Positions 31,671 through 40,228 of a stretch of DNA of 64,000 nt are shown piece by piece (position 1 is the stretch's first letter; every line of letters begins with the position of its first letter). The notes beneath the pieces are model-generated. The model saw nothing but the letters and a program-made list of their open reading frames with translations, was not told the DNA's origin and did not search any database. A program made the position numbers and the translations under genes. This stretch comes from Acidovorax sp. Leaf191 (GTDB lineage Bacteria; Pseudomonadota; Gammaproteobacteria; Burkholderiales; Burkholderiaceae_C). Location: NCBI RefSeq assembly GCF_001424425.1, contig NZ_LMPT01000024.1, positions 64,289 to 128,288 on the forward strand. The letters are read 5' to 3'.

Positions 31671-32753
31671 ATGAACACACCACTTCTCGGAGACCCGCTC
31701 TTGAAACGCATTGCTTTCTTTTCTGCAGCTGCAGCAGCAGCCCTGGCCCTGGCCCTGGCCCTGATGATGAGCGCCACCGCGCTCTACTACGGCGCTCCGT
31801 CGCTGTTCAAGGAGCCGTTGCTGCACCTGAACCGCAGCCTGTCGGGCATGGAAGAAAAGACCATCGCCGCCGCGATGCACACCGTGCACTACCTGGACAG
31901 CGGCACGCCCAAAGCCCCCGCGCCGCAGGGCGCCCGCGACGGCGGCCCGCCCATCGTCTTGCTGCACGGCATTTTTGCGGAGAAGGACCATTGGGTGGAT
32001 TTTGCGCGACCCCTGACCGGCCAGTACCGCGTGATTGCCCCCGACATTCCCGGCTTTGGCGAGAGCACCCGGCGTGACGACCAGCCGTACGACTATGCCG
32101 CGCACACGCGGCGCCTGGCCGCGTGGCTCGATGCGGTGGGTCTGGAGCGCGTTCACCTGGCGGGCAACTCCATGGGCGGCACCATCGCTGCGCTTTTTGC
32201 CGTGCAGTACCCGGACCGCGTGGCCAGCGTGGCCTTCATCGGTGCGCCGCACGGCATCCGGTCCCCACAACTCAGCACGATGGACCGGCTGATCGACGCG
32301 GGGCAACGTCCCCTCGTGGCGCACGATGCGGCAGCCTTTGACGCCATGATGGCGCTGGTGTTTGAAAAGCGCCCCTTCCTCCCCTACCCCATCCTGCAGG
32401 CCTCCGAGCAGGATGCCTTGCGCAACGCGGCATCGAACACCCGGCTGTGGGACGCGCAGCTGAAGGACCGCTATCTGCTGGAGCAGCACCTGGGCCAATT
32501 GCGGAGCCACCCCACCCTTGCGCTGTGGGGCGGCAGCGACCGCGTGTTCGACCCGTCAGGGCTGCAGCGGCTGCAGACACTGTTACCGCAGGCCCGCGCC
32601 GAACCGCTGCCCGGCATCGGCCATCTGCCCATGATGGAAGCACCGGCAGACACAGCGCAGCGATACGCCCGTTTTCTGGAGTCGCTGGCCGAGGCTGCTC
32701 ATTCTGTCCAGCCTGCCCAATCTGCCCGGGCGGCTGCTGGCTTCATGAAATAA
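31671..32753 (+). CDS. Membrane-anchored alpha/beta hydrolase
   Basis: 360-residue hydrolase with an N-terminal signal anchor (LLKRIAFFSAAAAAALALAL) that places the domain in the periplasm. The oxyanion strand is IVLLHGIFAEKDHW, the nucleophile elbow is LAGNSMGGTIAALF, the acid is in LWGGSDRVFDP and the catalytic His in GIGHLPMMEAP, so the triad is complete. Substrate unknown. A TTG ten codons downstream of the chosen ATG (LKRIAFF) is an alternative start. Divergent from the AraC gene, which may control it. Its TAA stop sits at the edge of a dispersed palindromic element that could act as terminator. Confidence 0.85.
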   Translation: MNTPLLGDPLLKRIAFFSAAAAAALALALALMMSATALYYGAPSLFKEPLLHLNRSLSGMEEKTIAAAMHTVHYLDSGTPKAPAPQGARDGGPPIVLLHGIFAEKDHWVDFARPLTGQYRVIAPDIPGFGESTRRDDQPYDYAAHTRRLAAWLDAVGLERVHLAGNSMGGTIAALFAVQYPDRVASVAFIGAPHGIRSPQLSTMDRLIDAGQRPLVAHDAAAFDAMMALVFEKRPFLPYPILQASEQDALRNAASNTRLWDAQLKDRYLLEQHLGQLRSHPTLALWGGSDRVFDPSGLQRLQTLLPQARAEPLPGIGHLPMMEAPADTAQRYARFLESLAEAAHSVQPAQSARAAAGFMK

Positions 32754-32800
32754 AAATAGCCGCTACCGCTTGTCCATCAAGCGCTAGCAGCTATCAATAA
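32751..32800 (-). repeat. Dispersed palindromic element, copy 2 (best hairpin)
   Basis: The cleanest copy. A 16-base arm beginning TAGCCGCTACCG (32757-32772) pairs with 32778-32793 with two mismatches around a TCCAT loop, flanked by A-rich and T-rich ends. It lies between the convergent hydrolase and RNase R genes, in a place and shape suited to bidirectional termination. Confidence 0.75.
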
Positions 32801-32881
32801 GTGAGCATCAAGCTCAGGCAGACCGGCAGATGCCCGTCGCCCAGGCACGCAGCCGCGGGCACGGGCGAGCGCCGGCCTCGG

Positions 32882-35221
32882 TCAGCTGCGGCGCGGCTTG
32901 CGCGCCTTGGACTTGTTTTGCTTGCCGGCCACGGCGCTCTTGACCGACGCCTTCAACGACTGGATCGGCGAGCGTGCAGCACGCTCGCGCGACAGGCCCG
33001 CCTGCTCGGTGGCTGACGGGGCCGCGCCCTTGTCACCCTTGCGCCCGCCCGACCGGCCGCCCGACTTGCGCGCGCTGCCGCCACCGGGGCCTCCGCCACC
33101 ACCGCCGACACCCTTGTCCTTGAGCGCACGGCCCAGCAGCTCTTCGCCTTCGCGCACCAGGCGGAAGTCGATCTTGCGGCCGTCCAGGTCCACACGGCTC
33201 ACCTGCACCCGCACCCGCGCGCCGATGGCGTAGCGGATACCGGTGCGCTCGCCGCGCAGCTCCTGGCGCGCCTCGTCGAACTTGTAGTACTCGCCACCGA
33301 GTTCGGTGATGTGCACCAGGCCTTCGACGTACATGGCGTCCAGCGTGACGAAGATGCCGAAGCTGGTGGCCGCACTGACCACGCCGCTGAACTCCTCGCC
33401 CAGGTGCTCGCGCATGTACTTGCACTTGAGCCAGGCTTCCACATCGCGGCTGGCCTCGTCGGCGCGGCGCTCGTTGGCACTGCAGTGCAGGCCTGCGGCC
33501 TCCCAGGCCTGGACTTCGCGGCTCGGCGGCTTGACGTCCTTGCGCGGCTTCATGCCGGGCGCCGCGACGCGGGACGCCAGGCGCTTGGCCAGCTTGGCAT
33601 GCGCCTCGCCCGGCGTGGGCAGCGATGGCAGCTTGTACTGCGTCTTGGCCAGGATGGCCTTGATCACGCGGTGCACCAGCAGGTCCGGGTAGCGCCGGAT
33701 GGGGCTGGTGAAGTGGGTGTACGCGTCGAACGCCAGGCCGAAGTGGCCGCTGTTGATGGGCGTGTAGATGGCCTGCTGCATGGAGCGCAGCAGCATGGTG
33801 TGGATCTGCTGCGCGTCGGGCCGGTCCTTGGTCGCCGTGGCAATCGCCTGGAAGTCGCCCGGCTTGGGGTCGTCGCCGATGGTCATGCCCACGGCCATGG
33901 CCTTGAGGTAGTTGCGCAGGATCTCCTGCTTCTCGGGCGTGGGGCCTTCGTGCACGCGGAACAGGCCGGGCTGGCCGCCCTGCGCGATGAAGTCGGCGCT
34001 GCACACGTTCGCGGCCAGCATGGCCTCTTCGATGAGCTTGTGCGCATCGTTGCGGGTACGCGGCACGATCTTTTCGATGCGGCCGTTCTCGTCGCAGACG
34101 ATCTGCGTCTCGGTGGTTTCGAAGTCCACCGCGCCGCGCGCCTGGCGTGCAATGAGCAGCGCGCGGTACACGTCGTGCAGGTTGAGCAGGTCCTTGACCC
34201 GGTCCTTGCGCTTGCTCGCCTCGGGCCCGCGGGTGTTGGCCAAAATAGCCGCCACCTCGGTGTAGGTGAAGCGTGCGTGGCTGTGCATCACGGCCGGGTA
34301 AAACTGGTACGCATGCACCTCGCCCTTGGCCGTGACCAGCATGTCGCAGACCATGCACAGGCGCTCCACATCGGGGTTCAGCGAGCACAAGCCGTTAGAG
34401 AGCTTCTCGGGCAGCATGGGGATCACGCGGCGCGGAAAGTACACGCTGGTGGCGCGGTCGTACGCATCGATGTCGATGGGGCTGCCGGTCTCCACGTAGT
34501 TGCTCACGTCGGCAATGGCCACCAGCAGGCGCCAGCCCTTGCCGCGGCCGACCTTGGCAGGCTCGCAATACACCGCGTCGTCGAAGTCTCGCGCATCTTC
34601 GCCGTCGATGGTGACCAGGGGCACGTCGGTCAGGTCCACGCGGCGCTTCTTGTCCTGCGCACGCACCTTGTCGGGCAGCTCCTTGGCCTGGGCCAGGCAC
34701 TCGGCCGAGAACTCGTGCGGCACGCCGTACTTGCGCACCGCGATCTCGATCTCCATGCCGGGGTCGTCCACTTCACCGAGTACCTCAGTGATGCGACCCA
34801 CGGGCTGGCCGAACAGTGCGGGCGGTTCGGTCAATTCGACCACGACCACCTGGCCCGGCTTGGCGGCGCCGGTGGCGCCCTTGGGGATCAATACGTCCTG
34901 GCCGTAGCGCTTGTCTTCCGGTGCCACCAGCCACACGCCGCTTTCCTGCAGCAGGCGTCCAATGATGGGCTGCGGCGGGCGTTCGATGATCTCGACCACA
35001 CGGCCTTCGGGACGGCCGCGGCGGTCCTGGCGCACGATGCGCACGCGCACACGGTCCTTGTGCAGGACGGCGCGCATTTCGTTGGGGGGGATATAGATGT
35101 CGCCTTCGCCATCGTCGCGGATGACGAAACCGTGTCCATCACGGTGCCCCTGCACGCTGCCTTCAATTTCGTCCGACAAATGCGCGGACTGCGCGCCGGG
35201 GGTGGTTTTTTTGATATACAA
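32882..35221 (-). CDS. rnr: Ribonuclease R (RNB family 3'-5' exoribonuclease)
   Basis: Processive 3'-5' exoribonuclease that degrades structured RNA, defective rRNA and stalled mRNA. About 779 residues. Cold-shock-like OB domains open the protein (IEGSVQGHRDGHGFVIRDDG). The RNB catalytic Asp cluster is DGEDARDFDDAVY near residue 205; ARFTYTEVAAIL and HFTSPIRRYPDLLVHR follow. An S1 domain near 620-700 and a Gly/Lys/Arg-rich tail (SARKSGGRSGGRKGDKG) bind RNA. The start is inferred as TTG giving YIKKTTPGAQSAHLSDEIEG: no in-frame ATG fits, and the open frame continues implausibly through tRNA-Leu. Only 19 bp separate it from that divergent tRNA gene. Confidence 0.93.
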   Translation of the reverse strand: MYIKKTTPGAQSAHLSDEIEGSVQGHRDGHGFVIRDDGEGDIYIPPNEMRAVLHKDRVRVRIVRQDRRGRPEGRVVEIIERPPQPIIGRLLQESGVWLVAPEDKRYGQDVLIPKGATGAAKPGQVVVVELTEPPALFGQPVGRITEVLGEVDDPGMEIEIAVRKYGVPHEFSAECLAQAKELPDKVRAQDKKRRVDLTDVPLVTIDGEDARDFDDAVYCEPAKVGRGKGWRLLVAIADVSNYVETGSPIDIDAYDRATSVYFPRRVIPMLPEKLSNGLCSLNPDVERLCMVCDMLVTAKGEVHAYQFYPAVMHSHARFTYTEVAAILANTRGPEASKRKDRVKDLLNLHDVYRALLIARQARGAVDFETTETQIVCDENGRIEKIVPRTRNDAHKLIEEAMLAANVCSADFIAQGGQPGLFRVHEGPTPEKQEILRNYLKAMAVGMTIGDDPKPGDFQAIATATKDRPDAQQIHTMLLRSMQQAIYTPINSGHFGLAFDAYTHFTSPIRRYPDLLVHRVIKAILAKTQYKLPSLPTPGEAHAKLAKRLASRVAAPGMKPRKDVKPPSREVQAWEAAGLHCSANERRADEASRDVEAWLKCKYMREHLGEEFSGVVSAATSFGIFVTLDAMYVEGLVHITELGGEYYKFDEARQELRGERTGIRYAIGARVRVQVSRVDLDGRKIDFRLVREGEELLGRALKDKGVGGGGGGPGGGSARKSGGRSGGRKGDKGAAPSATEQAGLSRERAARSPIQSLKASVKSAVAGKQNKSKARKPRRS

Positions 35222-35240
35222 TCTTAGTCTTTCCTGAAAT

Positions 35241-35325
<85 letters not shown>

Positions 35326-35690
35326 AGTTTAACGAGAACCAGTGATGGTTTTCAAAATATCGAAGCCGCTGTAGCCACAGCGGCTTTTTTATTTTCCGAT
35401 CCTGCAGCAGCAGGCCGCATCCGCGGCGGTCGTCAGCGATGCCTGGGCAGACACTTCCGGACCGTGCAACTGCCGCGTGCAGCACACTGCGGTCCCACGC
35501 CCGAGGTTGTGATCCGCCCCACCCTCCGCTGCCGTGCCACACCACGCGGTGCGGCACGCGCGGACTGCACGCAGCGCATCGCACTGCAAGAACGCACCCC
35601 CTGCAGCCTGCCGAAGACATTTTTCAAAAATCTTCAACATTTGATCCGACACCCGAATTTGTTGTCCTATAATTCGAGGCTGATCTGAAA
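35326..35690 (+). promoter_or_regulatory. Spacer between the two tRNA-Leu genes with a promoter for copy 2
   Basis: 365 bp without a gene. It holds the terminator of copy 1 and then about 250 bp with no recognised feature. Near the end TATAAT at 35668-35673 is a perfect -10 box placed 18 bp before copy 2; TTGATC at 35641 is a possible but distant -35 (21 bp). A leftward rnr promoter could also be here, but I cannot point to one. Confidence 0.6.
35363..35391 (+). terminator. Intrinsic terminator after tRNA-Leu copy 1
   Basis: AAGCCGCTGT and ACAGCGGCTT form a perfect 10-bp stem with a 4-base loop, followed by TTTT. Because of the A-rich 5' side it could also act leftward, which matters for any rnr promoter placed upstream of it. 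Confidence 0.85.
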
Positions 35691-35775
<85 letters not shown>

Positions 35776-35782
35776 AACACAT

Positions 35783-35813
35783 AAAAAGCCGTTGCATCCG
35801 CAACGGCTTTTTT
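35783..35813 (+). terminator. Intrinsic terminator after tRNA-Leu copy 2
   Basis: AAAAAGCCGTTGC and GCAACGGCTTTTT form a perfect 13-bp stem with the 4-base loop ATCC, ending in a T-run. Strong and symmetrical, so usable in both directions. Confidence 0.9.
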
Positions 35814-35980
35814 GTTGGTGGCGGCTGTGTTCAACAGCACCGGCTGCCTGCGTTCATGGCGTCGCAAGGCCCCGGCACCCCACTGGCCTTGCACTGCGTG
35901 GACCAAACCCAGCGCGGCGGTGCCCCATGCCCCTGGCGCAACGCCATCTCCATCCTGACCGCGCTCGTGGCGATCGAGTC

Positions 35981-36454
35981 TCAGTCGTCCGGGATCAGAC
36001 GCTTGCCCAGGCTGAGCGACTCATGGCGTTCATAGCCCAGCCGGTCGTAGAAGCCCAGCACCTGAGCGTTGCCGGTGCGCACCAGCACGTGGATCTTGGG
36101 GCAGCCCATCGCCAGCAGGCGCTCTTGCACTTCGTCCATCAGGCGCCGGCCGAGCGCGGCACACTGGTGCGCAGGTGCCACCGCCAGGTAGTACACCGAG
36201 CCCCGGTGGCCGTCGTAGCCGGCCATGGCGGTGCCCACCAGTTGCCCCTCCTCGCCGCCCGGCGCGACCACCGTGGCCACCAGAAACAGCTCCGGCTGCA
36301 CCTGCAGCTTGCGGGCAATGTCTTTGTGGGGGTCGTTCCAGGGCCGCACCAGGCCGCAGTCACGCCATAGCGCGACGGCGGCGGCCTCGTCCGTGGCCGC
36401 CTGGAAGGCCCGGATGCGAACCTGCGGCAGCACCGCAGCGCCGGCCCTGCTCAT
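35981..36454 (-). CDS. GNAT acetyltransferase, YpeA type
   Basis: 157-residue GCN5-related N-acetyltransferase. It matches the YpeA pattern as I know it: ALWRDCGLVRPWNDPHKDI at the start, TAMAGYDGHRGSVYYLAV in the middle, and YDRLGYERHESLSLGKRLI at the end. The acetyl-CoA pyrophosphate loop is LGRRLMDEVQE. Substrate unknown. The gene precedes the large DUF349 gene in position, but the two are separated by a short gap and lie on the same strand. Confidence 0.85.
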   Translation of the reverse strand: MSRAGAAVLPQVRIRAFQAATDEAAAVALWRDCGLVRPWNDPHKDIARKLQVQPELFLVATVVAPGGEEGQLVGTAMAGYDGHRGSVYYLAVAPAHQCAALGRRLMDEVQERLLAMGCPKIHVLVRTGNAQVLGFYDRLGYERHESLSLGKRLIPDD

Positions 36455-36499
36455 GCCGTGCGTGGCGAAGGCCGAAGCGGGTGCAACGCCGGCCCTGCG

Positions 36500-39289
36500 T
36501 TACTTGCGCAGCAGCGTCTTGAGCACCGTCTGCAGGCGGCGCGCACTGCCAGCGTCGCTGGGGCTGGCCAGCACGCGGGCGGCGTCCTGCCCCCAGGTTT
36601 GTGCGGGTGCTGGGTCGTTGCGGCGGGTGAGCAATTGCAGCTGCAGCATGCGCCGCGCCGCGATGTGCTCGGCGGGCGTGGGTGCTTCGGCCGCCATCTC
36701 CAGGCGCAGCAGCGCCTCGCCCGCATCGCCTTGGGGTGCCGACGATACGGCCTGCGTCCAGGCGCTGCGCACGGATGCGGTCACGCCGGAGCCCAGCTCC
36801 TGGGTGCTGGGCACCAGGGCTGCGTCACGCTTTTCCCAAGCCGTCATCAACTGGGTCAGCGCCTCGCCATGGGCTTGTGCCGCCAGCTTCTTCAGGGCCT
36901 GCTGCGCATGCTCCACGGCATCACGCTGGGCGCGGAAGGCCGTATCACCCAGGCGGGGGCCACGGTCTTCGTACGCCGGGCGGTCGCCAAAGCGGCCACC
37001 ACGGTCGCCACGCTCTGCACCGCCGAAGCGGCCATCGCCGCGCGGGGCGCCACGGCCTGCATCGCGGTCACCCGGGCGGCCGTCGCGGCGGTCGCCAGGA
37101 CGTGCGCCGCGGCCGGGGGCTGCGGGCGCGTCCTTCTTCATGCCGGGGCGGTCGTCGCCGCGCACCGCCACCACGGGGCGTGCGGGCTTGGGCGGCGCTG
37201 CAGGGGCAGGGGCCGGCGCAGCAGCTTCTGCGGCTTCGCCTTCTGCCGACGCTTCGCCATCCGATCCAGATTCAGCAGCAGCAGCCGCCGCCGGCTCTGC
37301 AGATTCCGCCGGCGCGGCAGCGGCATTGCCTTCGGCCTTCGCAGCCGCAGTGGCCGCCTCGGCAGCCTGGGCCTGGCCGCGCAGGGCGGCTTCGAGGGCT
37401 TGCAACGCAGAGCGGATCTGCTGCGCATCACCTGTCGCGTTCGCGGCTTCCAGGGCCTTGGAGGCTTCCAGCACCACGCGGTCACGGGCGCTCAGCTCAG
37501 TCACCGAGCGTTCACGGTCCGCCGTCTTGCGGTTGAAGGCTTCATCGATGGGCTTGCGGAACGCATCCCACAGTTTTTGTTCGTGCTTGCGGTCCAGCGG
37601 CACGGTCTGCGCCTCGGCCTGCCAGCGTTGCTGCAGCGCCTTGACGGCGTCGATGCGCAGCGCGGGGGCAGCACCCAGGGCCGTGGCTTCGTCGATCATG
37701 GCGTGGCGGCGGGCCAGGCTGTCCTTTTGCGCAGCCTCGAGCGGAGCTGCAGCGGCAGAGATCGCCTGCTTCCACAGGGGCTGCAGTTCGGCAAACAGCT
37801 TCTCGCCCACATGGCCGCCTTCGCGCCAGCGGTCGCCGAACTGATGGAGGGCGCGGTTGATCGCCTTCCAGTCGCCGGAGGTGGCGTGCTCCGCCGCCCA
37901 GGCCTTGACCTCTTCGATCAATGCCAGGCGCTGGGCCTTGTGCTCTGCGGCTTCCGAGCGGATCTTGTCCAGCCAGGCCTCGACCACCTTGTGCGCGGCG
38001 TTGCAGGCTTCGTCGAACTTCTTCCACAGCGCGTGGTTGGGCGCACCACCCTGGTCGGCCTGCTTCCACTGCTCGCGCAGGGTGCGCAGGGTTTCCTGCA
38101 TCTTGCGGCCGCCCAGGGCCTGGCCCTCGGGGCGGTTGAGCAGCGCTTCGGCCTTGGCCACCAGGTCTTCACGGACCTGGTCGGCGCTCCATCGCTGCCA
38201 GCCTTCCAGCTCGCCCGCAGCCACCAGGGCCGTGTGGACCTGTTGTTCCAGCGCGTTGTCGATGTGCTTGCCATGCACCTTGAGCACAGCACGCAGTGCG
38301 GCGGCAGCACCGGCACTGGCCTTGCCATGGCCTTCGGCGGTTTCTTTCTCGAGGGTGGCCAGCGCGGTACGCACGGTGTCGGCGGCCTTCTCGACGACCT
38401 CGGGCGCGACCTTGGGCTTGGCGGCACGGGCGGGCTTGGCAGCGGCTGCTGCAGCAGCGGCGGCCGCAGCCGCCTCCGTGGGCAGGCCACGCGCAGCGCG
38501 CAGCTCATCAGCCCACACCGGCACGGGCGGCAGCGGGGCGTTGGTGTCATCCGATGCGGCAACGGCCTGGGCCAGGGCCGGCTGGAACGCCTCCCACACC
38601 ACCAGCAGCTGCGTGCGCGATGCATCGAGCAGCGGCGGGAAGCGCGCCTCCACGCTGGCCCAGCTCGCGTCGCCGGTCAGCTCCTGCGCCTGCTCCTGCC
38701 AGCGGGCCACATCGGCACGCAGCAGTTCCAGCGCCGCCTGCGCGTCGCGCCAGGGCTTGGTGGACAGCACTTCGATGCGCTGGGCCAGCAGCACGGCGGC
38801 CTCGCGCTGCACCTGCACGCGGTGCTGCAGGTCTTCGATCACCTTCACGCGGTCGGCCACCTGCACCTTGAGCAGCGACAGCGGCTCGCGCGACAGCGGC
38901 GCGCCCGCCTTGGCGGCATCGCGCTGCCATGCCAGCGCATCGGCGATGTTGAGCTTGGGTGCGGACAGCAGGGCCTGGGCCTTCTCGGCCCACTCGGCCG
39001 CGATGACCTCCTGGCCCTTGGCGCGGCGGATCTCGTCCAGGCGCTCGCGCACGGCACGTGCCGCACCCTTGTCGCGCCCGCTCAGCTCCTTGAAGACCTC
39101 CTGCAGCTGCTCGGGTGCGGGCTGCGTGGCCAGCCAGTCACGGATGCGGGAAGCGCGCTCGCCAGACGTGGCGGCCGAAAAAGCGCCGCCGGTCAGCGCA
39201 TCCAGCGGATGGGGCTCATGGGTTTTGGCCGGAGCCGGATTCACGTCAGGTGCGTCGGACATTTTGCTGCGAGAAAAAAATGGAAACAT
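36500..39289 (-). CDS. Large DUF349-repeat protein with an Arg-Gly-rich segment
   Basis: 929-residue predicted cytosolic protein. The first 630 residues are helical and contain several repeats of the DUF349 type (charged helical units with spaced Trp, such as RTLREQWKQADQGG and ALQQRWQAEAQTV). Residues about 640-720 are Ala/Glu-rich low complexity. About 725-790 is rich in Arg and Gly (GDRRDGRPGDRDAGRGAPRG), the kind of composition seen in RNA-binding tails. A helical C-terminal domain follows. Function unknown; the family is often associated with chromosome or ribosome factors only by guess. The start MFPFFSRSK is chosen; MSDAPDVNPAP nine codons later is possible. A leftward promoter is seen near 39523-39551. 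Confidence 0.8.
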   Translation of the reverse strand: MFPFFSRSKMSDAPDVNPAPAKTHEPHPLDALTGGAFSAATSGERASRIRDWLATQPAPEQLQEVFKELSGRDKGAARAVRERLDEIRRAKGQEVIAAEWAEKAQALLSAPKLNIADALAWQRDAAKAGAPLSREPLSLLKVQVADRVKVIEDLQHRVQVQREAAVLLAQRIEVLSTKPWRDAQAALELLRADVARWQEQAQELTGDASWASVEARFPPLLDASRTQLLVVWEAFQPALAQAVAASDDTNAPLPPVPVWADELRAARGLPTEAAAAAAAAAAAAKPARAAKPKVAPEVVEKAADTVRTALATLEKETAEGHGKASAGAAAALRAVLKVHGKHIDNALEQQVHTALVAAGELEGWQRWSADQVREDLVAKAEALLNRPEGQALGGRKMQETLRTLREQWKQADQGGAPNHALWKKFDEACNAAHKVVEAWLDKIRSEAAEHKAQRLALIEEVKAWAAEHATSGDWKAINRALHQFGDRWREGGHVGEKLFAELQPLWKQAISAAAAPLEAAQKDSLARRHAMIDEATALGAAPALRIDAVKALQQRWQAEAQTVPLDRKHEQKLWDAFRKPIDEAFNRKTADRERSVTELSARDRVVLEASKALEAANATGDAQQIRSALQALEAALRGQAQAAEAATAAAKAEGNAAAAPAESAEPAAAAAAESGSDGEASAEGEAAEAAAPAPAPAAPPKPARPVVAVRGDDRPGMKKDAPAAPGRGARPGDRRDGRPGDRDAGRGAPRGDGRFGGAERGDRGGRFGDRPAYEDRGPRLGDTAFRAQRDAVEHAQQALKKLAAQAHGEALTQLMTAWEKRDAALVPSTQELGSGVTASVRSAWTQAVSSAPQGDAGEALLRLEMAAEAPTPAEHIAARRMLQLQLLTRRNDPAPAQTWGQDAARVLASPSDAGSARRLQTVLKTLLRK

Positions 39290-39522
39290 GGATCCAATGG
39301 ATAACAAAGGCGTCTTCTGGCGCACTGCCAAAAGGACCTGCCACGGCCGCCGCACTGCAAGGCGAGCCAAGGCAACAAAGGGGCTATTTTCACCGGGTTC
39401 TGGGTTGGGGCCGTTGCGGGCACCGCGCCAAGCCCGGGGATGTGATCTGGCACAAGGCCTGGGCGTGCCGGACTCGCCGCGCGCCTTGTGGGAAGCCTGT
39501 GCGCCACAGAGAGACAAGCCCC

Positions 39523-39551
39523 ATTATCTATATATAGACGCCAATGCCCAA
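39523..39551 (-). promoter_or_regulatory. Candidate promoter for the DUF349 gene or a leftward RNA
   Basis: On the minus strand TTGGGC is followed after 17 bp by GATAAT, with an AT-rich spacer TATATATA. Transcription would begin near 39515 and give a leader of about 225 nt before the DUF349 start. The spacing is ideal and the -10 strong. Confidence 0.5.
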
Positions 39552-39929
39552 TTGCAAAGGGCACAGCACCAACAAGAAAGCCCGGCAGACAGTGCCTGAA
39601 GGCCTGCCTGCCGGGCTTGACGGCTGACACAACGGTCTTTGCCATCGGTCGCAATGCGGAGATGAAGGTCCGCAAGGCGCGGAGGCAAGGTATTGCCTCC
39701 AAGGGGTGCCGTGGAAGCTGGGTCTGCTGCACCGTGGCACTGAATGCCCTCGGCGGGAGACTTCGCTTCGTCTGGCGATGCCTGAAAACTACAGGCAACT
39801 GCACCTTACCAAAGTTGCACCGCGAACTCAAACACCATTCTCAATGATGCAATCGGGGCCGATTGAATTTGACATCGGCTTGTAACAAGGCATTGCTCCC
39901 GACCGACCACCGTCCTGCCAAAAAGCGCC

Positions 39930-39956
39930 AAAAACTGTGATTTCTTACAGTTTTTT
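39930..39956. terminator. A/T-rich hairpin with T-run
   Basis: AAAAACTGT and ACAGTTTTT pair around GATTTCTT and are followed by TTT on the plus strand. It could end a rightward RNA from the structured region; the mirror reading works leftward too. The stem is AT-rich and therefore weak. Confidence 0.5.
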
Positions 39957-39992
39957 CATGACTTATCAATCTAACAAAGCTTTTTCTTAGTA

Positions 39993-40022
39993 TTGACTAT
40001 GCATTTAGTGAACTTCTAGAAT
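39993..40022 (+). promoter_or_regulatory. Sigma-70 promoter for the lytic transglycosylase gene
   Basis: TTGACT and TAGAAT separated by 18 bp, both close to consensus, in an AT-rich stretch. The transcript would have a leader of about 200 nt before the start codon at 40229, which contains the GACT tandem repeat. Confidence 0.7.
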
Positions 40023-40228
40023 CCGCCAGCCCCAAAAACAGGGCTAGTAAAAACCCCAACCCGCTGCCGAACCCGGCTAAGTCGAACCAGGGCACAGGGC
40101 ACGTTCCCCACCGTGCTGCCCGAATCGATGGCGTACCAATCCAGGCGACTGCCGGGAAAGGCGCAGGGCTCAGTCACTGACTGACTGACTGTCCCGCCTG
40201 TCCTGCTGCGCTTCAGAAAGGAAGAGCT

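Larger units (their letters stand above)
39290..40228. other. 0.94-kb intergenic region with several hairpins and divergent promoters
   Basis: No credible protein gene. It contains an 11-bp inverted repeat AAGCCCGGCAG/CTGCCGGGCTT at 39578-39618 with an inner hairpin; a perfect 8-bp hairpin GGAGGCAA-GGTA-TTGCCTCC at 39681-39700; an inverted repeat CAATCGG-GG-CCGATTG at 39850-39865; a terminator-like hairpin at 39930-39956; a strong rightward promoter; and a GACT tandem repeat (about 40172-40191). This density of structure fits one or more untranslated RNAs. Open frames here have no coding character. I do not recognise 6S RNA, tmRNA, RNase P RNA or SRP RNA in it. Confidence 0.5.

Noticed and set aside
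36458-39304. A 948-codon plus-strand frame opposite the DUF349 gene
   Set aside because: Antisense shadow of a biased coding sequence, without any motif.
39488-39847. Possible small proteins in the intergenic region before the transglycosylase
   Set aside because: Both strands give frames with unnatural composition and no ribosome-binding site; the DNA is better explained by RNA structure.
39290-39960. 6S RNA, tmRNA, RNase P RNA or SRP RNA in the structured region
   Set aside because: I looked for their conserved segments on both strands and found none; the hairpins do not arrange into those folds.
40171-40193. CRISPR-like or functional tandem repeat (GACT units)
   Set aside because: Only about four perfect 4-bp units; a simple microsatellite in a leader.
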